From contig NZ_CP151842.1 in NCBI RefSeq assembly GCF_038452265.1, positions 1,860,001 through 1,924,000 of the forward strand: a stretch of DNA of 64,000 nt, in the 5' to 3' direction. A program made the position numbers and the translations under genes. The DNA comes from Vibrio diazotrophicus. Its GTDB lineage: Bacteria; Pseudomonadota; Gammaproteobacteria; Enterobacterales; Vibrionaceae. The notes below the pieces were generated by a model. That model ran no database searches. It saw only the letters and a program-made list of their open reading frames with translations, and was not told where the DNA came from. How positions within the stretch are numbered: position 1 is the stretch's first letter; every line of letters starts with the position of its first letter. Below are positions 54,588 to 63,081 of the stretch, in pieces.

Positions 54588-55795
54588 TATGCTTTTCTTC
54601 CTAATGTCCAATAAAAGGTTGCTGAAAGTACTGAACAGGCTGACATCACCAATATCATTGGCCATGCCACACCGCTAGGCATTGCTGCTACAATTGCACC
54701 AATCACCGAACCGGTGCCAAATCTTAGCGTTCCCGCTAGTGACGATGCCGTACCCGCCATTCTTGGATAACGGCTTAATAATAGAGCCATAGAGTTACTG
54801 CCGATGGTTGAGATCGTACCCACAAACATCACTACAAATGGCACTGTACCCCACAGTCCCCAGCTCATCAGCCAGCTGATGAACAGGCCAAAGCCAGCCA
54901 TTAACTGAATGAACAGACCAAAACGCAACATGGCATGAGAACCGACTTTCTTGACGAAACGTCCGTTAAGGCTGGTCATAGCAATCATTGCCACAATGTT
55001 AAGACCAAACAGATAACCGAACTCACTTGGGCTAACGCCATACAAATCAATATAAACGAATGAGCCTGCGGTCAAGAAAGCAAACATACCGGCAAACGAG
55101 AACGCACCAGAGAATATCAGACCCATCGCAAAACCAGCGCGGCACAGCTGTACATAGTTGCGAATGGTACTACGGAAATGCAGAGGTTGACGATTCTCGG
55201 CTGAAAGCGTTTCTGGAATTTTCCATAACACCATAGCAATGACAACCAAGGCAAAGCTTGCCAATACCCAGAATATCGAACGCCAACCAAACCACACCGC
55301 TAAGTGACCACCAATCATGGGTGCCGCTAACGGTGCCAAAGTGATCACTAAAGTGACGAATGACATCGCACGTGCGAAATCTTCGCGATCATACATATCT
55401 CGCACAACCGCCTGAATCACTACCGCAGCCGCAGCACCAGCAAAGCCTTGCGCAGTACGGACGTAAGTTAATGCATCAATACCATTGGTGGTCGCACTGA
55501 CAATAGAAGCGATAGCAAATAAGGCTATCCCCACTAGCATCACAGGTCGACGACCATAACTGTCAGCCAGTGGACCATGAAGTAACTGACCAATAGCAAA
55601 ACCAGCAGTGTAAGCAGTCAGTGTAATTTGTACCGCACCCGCGCTCACACCTAAATCTTTGGCTATCGCAGGCATAGCCGGTAGATACATATCAATAGCC
55701 AGAGGCGTCAATGCGCCTATCGCTCCTAATACGATAAACATTACAAAGCTGATTTTAGCGGCGTCACTAGCGGGCGACGTAGTATTCGAAGTCAT
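54587..55795 (-). CDS. bcr: Bcr/CflA-family MFS multidrug efflux protein
   Basis: 402 residues with 12 membrane helices. The Bcr/CflA pattern is evident: LGAIGALTPLAIDMYLPAMP in the first helix, motif A as GPLADSYGRRPVMLVG, and the helix-4 segment VVIQAVVRDMYDRED. These pumps export bicyclomycin and other drugs with proton influx. The gene stands beside rsuA as in E. coli (bcr-rsuA-radD order). It is coupled to the DUF2913 gene by a TAGTG overlap. Confidence 0.94.
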   Translation of the reverse strand: MTSNTTSPASDAAKISFVMFIVLGAIGALTPLAIDMYLPAMPAIAKDLGVSAGAVQITLTAYTAGFAIGQLLHGPLADSYGRRPVMLVGIALFAIASIVSATTNGIDALTYVRTAQGFAGAAAAVVIQAVVRDMYDREDFARAMSFVTLVITLAPLAAPMIGGHLAVWFGWRSIFWVLASFALVVIAMVLWKIPETLSAENRQPLHFRSTIRNYVQLCRAGFAMGLIFSGAFSFAGMFAFLTAGSFVYIDLYGVSPSEFGYLFGLNIVAMIAMTSLNGRFVKKVGSHAMLRFGLFIQLMAGFGLFISWLMSWGLWGTVPFVVMFVGTISTIGSNSMALLLSRYPRMAGTASSLAGTLRFGTGSVIGAIVAAMPSGVAWPMILVMSACSVLSATFYWTLGRKA

Positions 55796-55909
55796 AAATC
55801 TCCGTTCGATGTTAGAACCAGTGCATCACGTGAATGACGCACTCAATAATAGCTTAAAGGAAGGACACGAAGTCCAAGCTACGAGAACTGTGAGGAATGT
55901 TTTCTTGTA

Positions 55910-55929
55910 GAGGAAGCAGAGGCTTCCTC
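55910..55929 (-). terminator. Hairpin downstream of rsuA
   Basis: GAGGAAGC-AGAG-GCTTCCTC, perfect 8-bp stem 42 bases past the rsuA stop. The T-run is poor, so it may be a weak terminator. Confidence 0.55.
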
Positions 55930-55971
55930 ATGATTCACTTGTATGACAAGAGCAAACAAGTAAATCCGCAA

Positions 55972-56667
55972 TTACTTCCAGATTGAAGCAACTTCTTCTT
56001 CGGTAAGGTAGCGATACTCGCCAGGTTCTAATGACTCATCCAGAACGATGTTACCTACTCGTTCACGGTGAAGCCCCACCACCTTATTACCTAGCGCTGC
56101 AAACATTCGTTTCACTTGGTGATACTTGCCTTCATGAATAGTCAGCAGTACCTGCTTCTCATCAATCACTTCCATTTGTGCTGGAAGTGTCAACTCACGT
56201 TCATTACGTAGCTCAATGCCTGTTGCGAACTTCTCTTGATAGTCAGGCTGGATAGGGTCATCAAGCCAGACACGGTATAATTTGTCACATTTGTGTTTTG
56301 GTGAAGTAATACGGTGCGACCATTGACCATCGTCAGTGATAAGCACTAAGCCCGTCGTATCGACATCCAATCGCCCTGCAAAATGCAAGTCACGCATATT
56401 CACTTCATCAAGCAGAACAAAAGCAGTGTGGTTAAAACCGTCTTCGTGCGAGCAAACATAACCTTGTGGCTTATAAAGCATGATATAACGCGGCCCACTG
56501 ATTCTGATTTCGCGCCCTTGCCACTCAACGTCCGATTGTTCAGTAACCTTAAATGAACCAACCTTCTGAACTTCACCATCAACGGTGACTTCGCCACTTT
56601 TAAGAATTTGAGTCGACTCTTTACGCGTTGTTCCTAGCGCGTCACACAAAAATTTATCTAAACGCAT
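55972..56667 (-). CDS. rsuA: 16S rRNA pseudouridine(516) synthase
   Basis: 231 residues, the same length as E. coli RsuA. An N-terminal S4 domain (RLDKFLCDALGTTRKESTQI) precedes the catalytic domain with GRLDVDTTGLVLITDDGQWSH (catalytic Asp) and IHEGKYHQVKRMFAALG. It isomerises U516 of 16S rRNA during 30S assembly. It is divergent from radD with only 86 bp between. Confidence 0.97.
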   Translation of the reverse strand: MRLDKFLCDALGTTRKESTQILKSGEVTVDGEVQKVGSFKVTEQSDVEWQGREIRISGPRYIMLYKPQGYVCSHEDGFNHTAFVLLDEVNMRDLHFAGRLDVDTTGLVLITDDGQWSHRITSPKHKCDKLYRVWLDDPIQPDYQEKFATGIELRNERELTLPAQMEVIDEKQVLLTIHEGKYHQVKRMFAALGNKVVGLHRERVGNIVLDESLEPGEYRYLTEEEVASIWK

Positions 56668-56753
56668 GAATACCTCATCTGCTTGAAGTCGGGTATTATA
56701 CGCAAGTCACTCAAATTAGTTGAGCTATTTCACAGAATTATTCGCCCAATTGC

Positions 56754-58490
56754 ATGTATACACTTCGCCCATACCAAGCAGACTCAGTTAAAGCTGTTAT
56801 TCACTACTTTCGCAAGCATTCCACGCCAGCAGTCATTGTGCTGCCAACGGGTGCGGGCAAAAGCTTGGTGATTGCAGAACTGTCAAGATTAGCAAAAGGT
56901 CGTGTTCTGGTGCTTGCTCACGTAAAAGAGCTGGTTGAGCAAAACCATGCCAAGTATGAAGGCTATGGTTTAACCGGTTCGATTTTCTCGGCGGGCTTGG
57001 GGCGAAAAGAAACCGATCAACAAGTGGTGTTTGCGTCCGTACAATCTGTGGTGCGTAATTTGGATTCGTTTAAAAACCAGTTTTCCCTACTGGTTATTGA
57101 TGAGTGCCACCGCGTTCCTGACGATAAGAACAGCAGCTATCAGAAAGTGATTGCTCATCTTCTAGAGCTAAATCCGGGAATGAAAGTTCTTGGGTTAACG
57201 GCGACCCCTTATCGATTAGGTATGGGCTGGATTTATCAGTACCACACTCGCGGACTGGTGCGTAGCGAAGAGCCACGTTTCTTCCGCGACTGCATCTTCG
57301 AGTTGCCAATTCAGTATTTATTGGATGAGGGATTTTTAACTCACGCCCGCTTAATTGACGCACCCGTTCTGAGCTATGACTTTTCACAGCTCAAACCCGC
57401 TAATACTGGACGATATAAAGAATCTGAACTGGATTTGGTCATCGAACAGTCCAAGCGAGCAACACCGCAGATTGTGGCTCAAATCATTGAGCTTTCCAAA
57501 GACAAACAAGGTGTGATGGTTTTTGCTGCCACCGTACGCCATGCGCAAGAGATCATGGGATTATTGCCTGAAGAACATTCAGCATTAGTAATTGGTGACA
57601 CCCCTTCTCCAGAACGTGACCGTATTATTCAGGCATTTAAACAGCGTGAAATTAAGTATCTGGTCAACGTGTCAGTACTGACAACTGGGTTTGACGCACC
57701 ACACGTAGACTTGATTGCCATTCTGAGACCGACAGAATCCGTCAGTTTGTATCAACAAATTGTTGGACGTGGGCTTCGTTTATCTGAAGGCAAAAATGAG
57801 TGTCTCGTGCTCGACTATGCAGGTAACAACTACGATCTTTATCAACCCGAAGTTGGCGACCCTAAGCCCGACTCCAGCAGCGAAATTATCACTATTCCCT
57901 GCCCCGCTTGCGGATTCAACAACAACTTTTGGGGCAAGCTTGACGCAAACGGCTTTCTCATTGAACACTATGGACGAAAATGCCAAGGCTACTTCACCGA
58001 TGAAGACACTAACGAGCGCGAACATTGTGGATACCGTTTCAGAGCCAAGTATTGCGGTGAGTGTGGTGCAGACAACGATATCGCTGCGCGTATCTGCCAC
58101 GAGTGTGATGCCACATTAGTCGACCCAGACAAAAAGCTTAAAGAAGCGTTGAACCTCAAAGATGCCTTGGTTTTCGAATGTTTAAACATGGATTTGAGTG
58201 TTCACAAAGATGATAAAGGCAAGTCGCAGTTAAGAGTGACTTATATTGGTGACAACAATGCTCAAGTTCATGAATTCTGGGCATTGACCTCACCCAAACA
58301 AAAAGCCGTGTTTAAAGAACGCTTTGTCCGCCCTCATTTAGCAGACAGACACCGTCCTTTCGAGGAAGCTTCGCCGTCAAAAGTGGTCGATAATCAACAT
58401 CGCTTCCGTCCGCCACAGTTTGTGATCGCCCGAAAATCTGGCCGCTTCTGGAAAATGCGCGACAAAATATTCGCAGATGAGCTAGTGTAA
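56754..58490 (+). CDS. radD: DNA-repair helicase-like protein RadD (YejH)
   Basis: 578 residues, superfamily 2. It has Walker A LPTGAGKSLVI (Lys36), motif II VIDECHR, TATPYRLG, a second RecA domain with VLTTGFDAPHVDLIAILRPT and QIVGRGLRLSEGKNE, and C-terminal zinc-type clusters (CPACGFN, CGECGADND, CHECDATL). RadD in E. coli assists recombination by RecA and interacts with SSB. The gene order bcr, rsuA, radD is shared with E. coli. ATG 56754 begins MYTLRPYQADSV as in the family. Confidence 0.94.
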   Translation: MYTLRPYQADSVKAVIHYFRKHSTPAVIVLPTGAGKSLVIAELSRLAKGRVLVLAHVKELVEQNHAKYEGYGLTGSIFSAGLGRKETDQQVVFASVQSVVRNLDSFKNQFSLLVIDECHRVPDDKNSSYQKVIAHLLELNPGMKVLGLTATPYRLGMGWIYQYHTRGLVRSEEPRFFRDCIFELPIQYLLDEGFLTHARLIDAPVLSYDFSQLKPANTGRYKESELDLVIEQSKRATPQIVAQIIELSKDKQGVMVFAATVRHAQEIMGLLPEEHSALVIGDTPSPERDRIIQAFKQREIKYLVNVSVLTTGFDAPHVDLIAILRPTESVSLYQQIVGRGLRLSEGKNECLVLDYAGNNYDLYQPEVGDPKPDSSSEIITIPCPACGFNNNFWGKLDANGFLIEHYGRKCQGYFTDEDTNEREHCGYRFRAKYCGECGADNDIAARICHECDATLVDPDKKLKEALNLKDALVFECLNMDLSVHKDDKGKSQLRVTYIGDNNAQVHEFWALTSPKQKAVFKERFVRPHLADRHRPFEEASPSKVVDNQHRFRPPQFVIARKSGRFWKMRDKIFADELV

Positions 58491-58579
58491 CTTCCAACTC
58501 TTTAAGGACGATTGAATTCACATCCTATTCATATTGCGATTTTTATACTGCACCAATCATGACGTAACGGACGCTTCAC

Positions 58580-58996
58580 ATGCTTAATTCAAAACTCTAT
58601 ACCGCTACTTTGATTGCTCTTCTAACGGGCTTTTGTTCTGCAGGTGTAACCTCACTGGCCTTTGCCGAGCAGCCTGTGCTTAACGACCCCATTCAAGATA
58701 CCTACAAAGAAGGGACTCAAGTCAAAATAGACGAAGATCAGAATGAAGTGTACGCCGCGGTACAAAAAGGACTGATCAAACCCTTTTCAGAACTGTACGC
58801 AGCTATAGACAATGAACTTTATGGTCGCCTTATTAAAGTCGAGCTTGAAGAAGATGACGATGAATGGATCTACGATTTAAAATTAGTTCATGAAGATAAA
58901 GTGATACGTGTTGAATACAACGCGACAACTCTTGAGCTAATGTCTATCAAAGGCAGAGACGTGCTTAGCATAATAAAAAACCGAGACGCGCAATGA
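58580..58996 (+). CDS. Periplasmic PepSY-like protein
   Basis: 138 residues with a signal peptide (YTATLIALLTGFCSAGVTSLAFA). The body, about 100 residues, reads as PepSY (VYAAVQKGLIKPFSELYAAI ... YGRLIKVELEEDDDEWIYDL ... VIRVEYNATTLELMSIKG), very acidic. PepSY proteins often act as periplasmic inhibitors or sensors. It overlaps the response-regulator gene by 4 bp (ATGA), so it is probably part of the same sensory pathway, perhaps modulating the kinase. Confidence 0.88.
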   Translation: MLNSKLYTATLIALLTGFCSAGVTSLAFAEQPVLNDPIQDTYKEGTQVKIDEDQNEVYAAVQKGLIKPFSELYAAIDNELYGRLIKVELEEDDDEWIYDLKLVHEDKVIRVEYNATTLELMSIKGRDVLSIIKNRDAQ

Positions 58997-59652
58997 AGAT
59001 TCTTGTAGTTGAAGACGACCAAAAACTCAGTGAACAAATTACAACGGCACTAGAAGACGCAGGCTGGGTGCCAGAAGCTTCTTATGACGGTGAAGACGCA
59101 CTATACAGAGCAACGACCGAAGAATGGGACTGTATCGTTCTTGACTTAGGTTTGCCTAAGCTAGACGGCATCTCAGTACTAAATAACCTGCGCGACCAGC
59201 AAATCAATACGCCTGTGATCATTCTCAGCGCCCGTGACACACTCACACAACGCGTCGAAGGTTTAAACGCCGGTGCGGACGATTACCTAACCAAACCCTT
59301 TGAACTGGTTGAACTGATTGCGCGAATTCGTTCACAGTTACGCCGAGCTTCCGGTAACGCATCACCGGTTTTACAAGTTGGGAACTTAAGTCTCGACACC
59401 AGAAGTTCTGTTGTGATGTGGAAAGATCAGCCGTTAAACCTCACTGCATTGGAATACAAAGTGATCGCTTATTTCATGCATAATCCGGATAAAGTCATCT
59501 CACGAACTGAATTGGTTGAACACATCTACAAACAAGATTTCGACCGGGACTCCAACACAATAGAAGTGTTCATTGGCCGAATTCGCAAAAAAGTGGCGCC
59601 TGATGTCATCAAAACAGTGAGAGGTTTGGGGTATCAATTGCATGCCCAATAA
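58993..59652 (+). CDS. OmpR/PhoP-family response regulator
   Basis: 219 residues. The receiver domain has the acidic pair E8/D9, phospho-acceptor D51 (VLDLGLPKLDG), Ser in LSARD and Lys in YLTKPFE. The C-terminal winged helix has LTALEYKVIAYFMHNP and DSNTIEVFIGRIRKKV. It is closest in feel to PhoP. It overlaps both neighbours: the PepSY gene by 4 bp and the kinase by 11 bp. V. cholerae has a regulator/kinase pair in the same place before rplY (VC1638/VC1639, from memory). Confidence 0.95.
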   Translation: MKILVVEDDQKLSEQITTALEDAGWVPEASYDGEDALYRATTEEWDCIVLDLGLPKLDGISVLNNLRDQQINTPVIILSARDTLTQRVEGLNAGADDYLTKPFELVELIARIRSQLRRASGNASPVLQVGNLSLDTRSSVVMWKDQPLNLTALEYKVIAYFMHNPDKVISRTELVEHIYKQDFDRDSNTIEVFIGRIRKKVAPDVIKTVRGLGYQLHAQ

Positions 59653-61015
59653 ACACTTTTCGTTAAGACACTCACCGTTAAAACACCTTAGTATTAAAAA
59701 CCGCTTACTGCTGGCTGCGATCCTTTGGCTGAGCGCCATGATACTTGCTGCCGGTTATCTTATCCCTAGCATGGTAAAAGACTACTTGGTTGAAGATGCC
59801 CAAAGTCAGTTGCGTCTTTCAATGGATGAACTCACCGCTAATTTGGAAGCAGATAGTAACGGCAGACTTAGTCTTAGCCGACGTCTTTCCGACCCCAGAT
59901 TCAACCAACCCTACAGCGGTGTTTATTGGTCTATGACGATTGGTGAGAACAGTGGCGAAAACTCAATTCGCTCCAGATCACTCTGGGACAAAACTCTGGT
60001 TAAAGAGCAACACGGGCACAAAACCCTTTATAAGGGAGCAAAAGCCGAAAATTTAGTTGTTCTCACTCAAAGCATCTATTTGCCTGAGTATTCTCGTCCG
60101 ATACAAATCATCGTTGGTATGGATGAGTCGCCTATTCAAGAGACTCTCAAACAAGTCATTGGTCAACTTTGGATCATTCTTGCCCTGCTCTTTTCCGGCG
60201 TACTGATACTGATTAGCGCACAGATTTCTTGGTCATTATGGCCGCTTGGAAAAATGCAAAAAGAACTCGCTTTGCTGCGTAAAGGTGAACAGTCCAGTCT
60301 CAATGAAAATTATCCAAAAGAAGTTTACCCGCTGGTAAAAGATCTCAATGCACTGCTGTTCCACTATCAAGAACTACTAGAGCGCGCACGCAACCATGCG
60401 GGAAATTTATCTCATGCTTTGAAAACTCCACTTTCCGTGCTTAAAAACGAAGTGGCAAAACTGAGTGATGAACAGAAGCAGGCATTGCAAGAACCTATCG
60501 AACAAATCCAGCAACACATTGATTACCATCTGGGTCGCGCGCGCATGGCAGGCGCTGCAAATATACTTGCAGTGAAAACCCTACCCAGCGAACGAGTGGA
60601 TGCAATCTCAATGGCTTTTGATAAAGTTTATGCAGCGCGAGAAATCACCTTAGTCAACGAGTTGGACTCCAATCTTTGTGTGGCAGTAGAACCAACAGAC
60701 TTCGATGAAATGATCGGTAACTTGCTCGAAAACAGTTACAAGTGGGCAAACTCACTCATACGGGTTTACAGTGTTGCTGAAGGTAAAGAGCGGATCAATA
60801 TCTGTATTGAAGATGATGGTGCAGGTATCAGTGAAGAAGATATAGAGCATGCAATAAAGCGCGGGATTCGCTTAGATGAAACCGTACCGGGAACAGGTTT
60901 AGGACTCAATATCGTTAGTGAAATGGCACACAGCTACCGAGGAAAATTGGCGCTCTCTAAAGGGCAATTAGGCGGATTAAGAGCAACCTTAACACTACCT
61001 GTACCAACCACGTGA
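59642..61015 (+). CDS. Sensor histidine kinase, PhoQ-like
   Basis: 457 residues with membrane helices near 20-45 (LLLAAILWLSAMILAAGYLI) and 175-200 (LWIILALLFSGVLILISAQI), enclosing a periplasmic sensor of about 130 residues. The H-box is NLSHALKTPLSVLKNE; the ATPase domain has GNLLENSYKWA, EDDGAGIS and GTGLGLNIV. The linker between the second helix and H-box includes a HAMP-like stretch. It is coupled to the response-regulator gene by an 11-bp overlap. The signal is unknown; the PepSY partner suggests envelope stress. Confidence 0.94.
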   Translation: MPNKHFSLRHSPLKHLSIKNRLLLAAILWLSAMILAAGYLIPSMVKDYLVEDAQSQLRLSMDELTANLEADSNGRLSLSRRLSDPRFNQPYSGVYWSMTIGENSGENSIRSRSLWDKTLVKEQHGHKTLYKGAKAENLVVLTQSIYLPEYSRPIQIIVGMDESPIQETLKQVIGQLWIILALLFSGVLILISAQISWSLWPLGKMQKELALLRKGEQSSLNENYPKEVYPLVKDLNALLFHYQELLERARNHAGNLSHALKTPLSVLKNEVAKLSDEQKQALQEPIEQIQQHIDYHLGRARMAGAANILAVKTLPSERVDAISMAFDKVYAAREITLVNELDSNLCVAVEPTDFDEMIGNLLENSYKWANSLIRVYSVAEGKERINICIEDDGAGISEEDIEHAIKRGIRLDETVPGTGLGLNIVSEMAHSYRGKLALSKGQLGGLRATLTLPVPTT

Positions 61016-61209
61016 TGAATCCTTGCACAATAAGGGATTCATCTGGATAAGATTCACCTCAGTAGCGACTTTTTTATTGCTACATCTCTGATTGAATGAT
61101 AGTATCCGCGCTCGTTTTGATAGACATACTTGATTTATCAAACGTTATTACAACACAAGGTCGCATTGTGTTGTGCATCCAATTTTTACTAATTTTGAGA
61201 GTAAATACT

Positions 61210-61488
61210 ATGAAATTTGAAGCAGTAGTACGTACTGAACTAGGTAAAGGTGCGAGCCGCCGCCTACGTCACGCTGGCCTATTCCCTGCTATCGTTTACG
61301 GTGGTGAGGCAGCGCCTGTATCAATCACTCTAAACCACGACGAAATCATTAACCAAATGGACAAGCCTGAGTTCTACGAAGGTATCGTTCTAGTGATTGA
61401 TGGTGCTGAAGTTAAGGTTAAGCCACAAGACGTACAACGTCACGTGTTTAAGCCAAAAGTTGAGCACATGGACTTCATCCGTATCTAA
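61210..61488 (+). CDS. rplY: 50S ribosomal protein L25
   Basis: 92 residues, the short form of L25 that binds 5S rRNA. The sequence begins MKFEAVVRTELGKGASRRLR and has GLFPAIVYGGEAAPVSITL. The start is set at ATG 61210 with GAGAG upstream; the open frame begins at 61096 in non-coding leader. It has its own strong terminator and stands at the edge of the conserved region, with accessory DNA beyond. Confidence 0.97.
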   Translation: MKFEAVVRTELGKGASRRLRHAGLFPAIVYGGEAAPVSITLNHDEIINQMDKPEFYEGIVLVIDGAEVKVKPQDVQRHVFKPKVEHMDFIRI

Positions 61489-61575
61489 TTCCCCACCAAG
61501 GAATTAGCTGGATAGAATCCACCTTTTGCATATATAAGATAAATCAGCCTTACCATCTGATAAGTCTAAAAATTC

Positions 61576-61606
61576 GAAACCCCGATGCTACCAACATCGG
61601 GGTTTC
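61576..61606. terminator. rplY terminator
   Basis: GAAACCCCGATG-N7-CATCGGGGTTTC, a perfect 12-bp stem. It can also serve the convergent WYL-like gene, though the tail is short of Ts. Confidence 0.85.
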
Positions 61607-61772
61607 ACCGTTTTGGAAGTGCCATAAAGCCATTTTAACTATTAATTACACATACTTAGAATACTTGACTAGTTTGTGGGTGTAATTAGGGTGGTATAAA
61701 GGTGTCATTATACAGCGGTGAAACATTGTGAACGCTAAGTAATTTTTCATAAAAAATCACTCTCTCTTAGCT

Positions 61773-62063
61773 CTATAATTGAGCAAAGATCCTAACCATA
61801 TGTTTGTTACCTCGCCTGTATCCAGGGGGATTGATTAGGAATACATTGTCACTCACGTTTATATCCGTGATGTCACTGATTAAACACAAATCCCATTCAT
61901 GACCCGGAGTTATGTGCCCACCTTCAGTTTGAAAACATCTCAACGCTATGTTCCCTGTGGTCAGCTCACCGACAGCTGCTGCTTGAGCCACCCGACGCAG
62001 TCCGCTATAAGTAAATTCAATTTCCTTCCGATCATTAATTGCAGTTTTTAAAACTTCCAACAT
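61773..62063 (-). CDS. Small WYL-domain-like protein
   Basis: 96 residues: EIEFTYSGLRRVAQAAAVGE, IALRCFQTEGGHITPGHEWD and LCLISDITDI resemble the central strands of WYL domains (ligand- or nucleic-acid-binding regulators of defence and other genes). There is no HTH, so it is a free-standing domain. AAGGA lies seven bases before ATG 62063. It is in accessory DNA next to a phage antirepressor remnant. WYL assignment is by pattern, without a search. Confidence 0.65.
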   Translation of the reverse strand: MLEVLKTAINDRKEIEFTYSGLRRVAQAAAVGELTTGNIALRCFQTEGGHITPGHEWDLCLISDITDINVSDNVFLINPPGYRRGNKHMVRIFAQL

Positions 62064-62144
62064 AAATTAATCCTTAAACTTAATTAGCCATTGTGACGTT
62101 ATTGTCAAACTTTAGTTTAGGTAATCATGATGTGATTGTTTGCA

Positions 62145-62313
62145 TATAATTTCTAAATGTCTTTGAAGACACACTTCTAACCTAAGCGGAAAACTCACCT
62201 TGATTTAGCTTTAGATAAAAGCACTAATCTCAGCCCATTGGCAAAATACAATGACGGGATTGGTCTCCCGCAATTATCGAGACGCATAGTCGCCAGCTTA
62301 TTGCTGGTTTTTT
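62145..62313 (+). promoter_or_regulatory. Possible promoter (TATAAT) and terminator-like hairpin in the antirepressor leader
   Basis: TATAAT at 62145-62150 on the plus strand, and CCAGC-TTATT-GCTGG followed by TTTTTT at 62293-62313. A wider ACGCATA/TATGCGT stem encloses the hairpin. No protein gene lies between, so a short untranslated transcript of about 160 nt is possible. No -35 box was clear. Confidence 0.4.
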
Positions 62314-62323
62314 ATGCGTGCTA

Positions 62324-62430
62324 TTCAGCACCCCCAAATAATGATGGGTTGAGTGAGAGCACTTCGGCGCGCCGCAACCTTGGGAGCGGTAAGAAAAATC
62401 TTGCTCAGGTTAATCTCATTGTGTGCTGAA
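62324..62430 (+). ncRNA. C4-like antisense RNA (phage antirepressor control), candidate
   Basis: A closed structure: TTCAGCAC (62324-62331) pairs with GTGCTGAA (62423-62430). Inside are AGTG-AGAG-CACT (62352-62363), the hairpin CCGC-N10-GCGG (62372-62389) and AAGA-AAAA-TCTT (62391-62402). Two single-stranded segments, ACTTCGG (62361-62367) and CCTTGGG (62378-62384), are complementary to CTGAAGT (62426-62432, one G-U pair) and CCCAAGG (62445-62451) in the antirepressor leader. Phage P1 C4 RNA acts this way on the ant operon. Family assignment is from memory of layout, not a covariance search. Confidence 0.55.
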
Positions 62431-62525
62431 GTACTTGATACATACCCAAGGCTAAACAACTCAAAGTCTCATTTCACGGCTCTAATCTTTTCGTTGTTGA
62501 TCACAATAGTGATGCATACACGCCT

Positions 62526-63038
62526 ATGAAATCTGTCGTTGAAGGAATGGGAATGGATTGGAGTTACCAATCTAGAAAGCTTAAAAGCGACACAAACAGA
62601 TGGGGTGTTGCTGTTATAGCAATACCCTCTTTGGATCCTTATAACTCAATAACCTGCATACCACTTCGTAAGCTCTTCGACTGGCTTCAAACACTCCAAC
62701 CTAACCGCGTTCGTGAAGATATCCGCAACAAAGTCATTCAATACCAAAATGAATGTGATGATGTATTGTGGAAGCACTGGACAAAGCAAAACACACCCAA
62801 CGAAATCATGCCCGTAATGCCACCAAGCAGCATGCGTATTTTGATGTGCATGGAAAAGGGTCACGTTGTATCAATGGAACCAATTCCCGAAGACTGTGTA
62901 GTGTTCCGCACTGAAGACATTCCCAAGCTACTTAAAGAACCGGGTTACTTTACGGTGCAACAACTAAAGAACGTCGCCGATACTGCCCTATCTCAATTAG
63001 CTATGTGTGCAGAGCAAGCAATGTTGCTGCGTAGGTAG
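62526..63038 (+). CDS. Phage antirepressor N-terminal domain protein (P22_AR_N type), 5' end uncertain
   Basis: 170 residues from the first ATG: KSVVEGMGMDWSYQSRKLKS, CIPLRKLFDWLQTLQPNRVR and VIQYQNECDDVLWKHW, clear marks of the phage antirepressor N-terminal domain. The same frame continues upstream without a stop to 62439 and encodes the missing start of the domain (KQLKVSFHGSNLFVVDHN, then SDAYTP), yet has no ATG, GTG or TTG there; 62442 is ATA and 62448 is AAG. Either an unusual start is used or the gene is damaged. The C-terminus is not a recognised antirepressor domain. A C4-like RNA precedes it, so this is likely a prophage remnant. Confidence 0.72.
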   Translation: MKSVVEGMGMDWSYQSRKLKSDTNRWGVAVIAIPSLDPYNSITCIPLRKLFDWLQTLQPNRVREDIRNKVIQYQNECDDVLWKHWTKQNTPNEIMPVMPPSSMRILMCMEKGHVVSMEPIPEDCVVFRTEDIPKLLKEPGYFTVQQLKNVADTALSQLAMCAEQAMLLRR

Positions 63039-63053
63039 GATGGAAAGAGAAAC

Positions 63054-63071
63054 CCCAAGCGAAGGCTTGGG
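63054..63071. terminator. Hairpin between the antirepressor and the convergent unknown gene
   Basis: CCCAAGC-GAAG-GCTTGGG, 7-bp perfect stem. On the minus strand it is followed by GTTTCTCTTT; on the plus strand no T-run. Probably a weak terminator for the minus-strand gene. Confidence 0.55.
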
Positions 63072-63081
63072 TGGGTTGATG

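Noticed and set aside
61489..61772. Attachment site or direct repeat at the rplY edge of the accessory segment
   Set aside because: No repeat of the rplY end or terminator could be found within the window; the far boundary is outside.
62238..62429. Plus-strand open frame of 63 codons before the antirepressor
   Set aside because: It overlaps the terminator-like hairpin and the C4-like RNA structure, and its product has no recognisable pattern.
62401..62529. Short frame ending at ATGA over the antirepressor ATG, like icd of phage P1
   Set aside because: Only a TTG start is available and the product is not recognised, so it is mentioned as a possibility but not called a gene.
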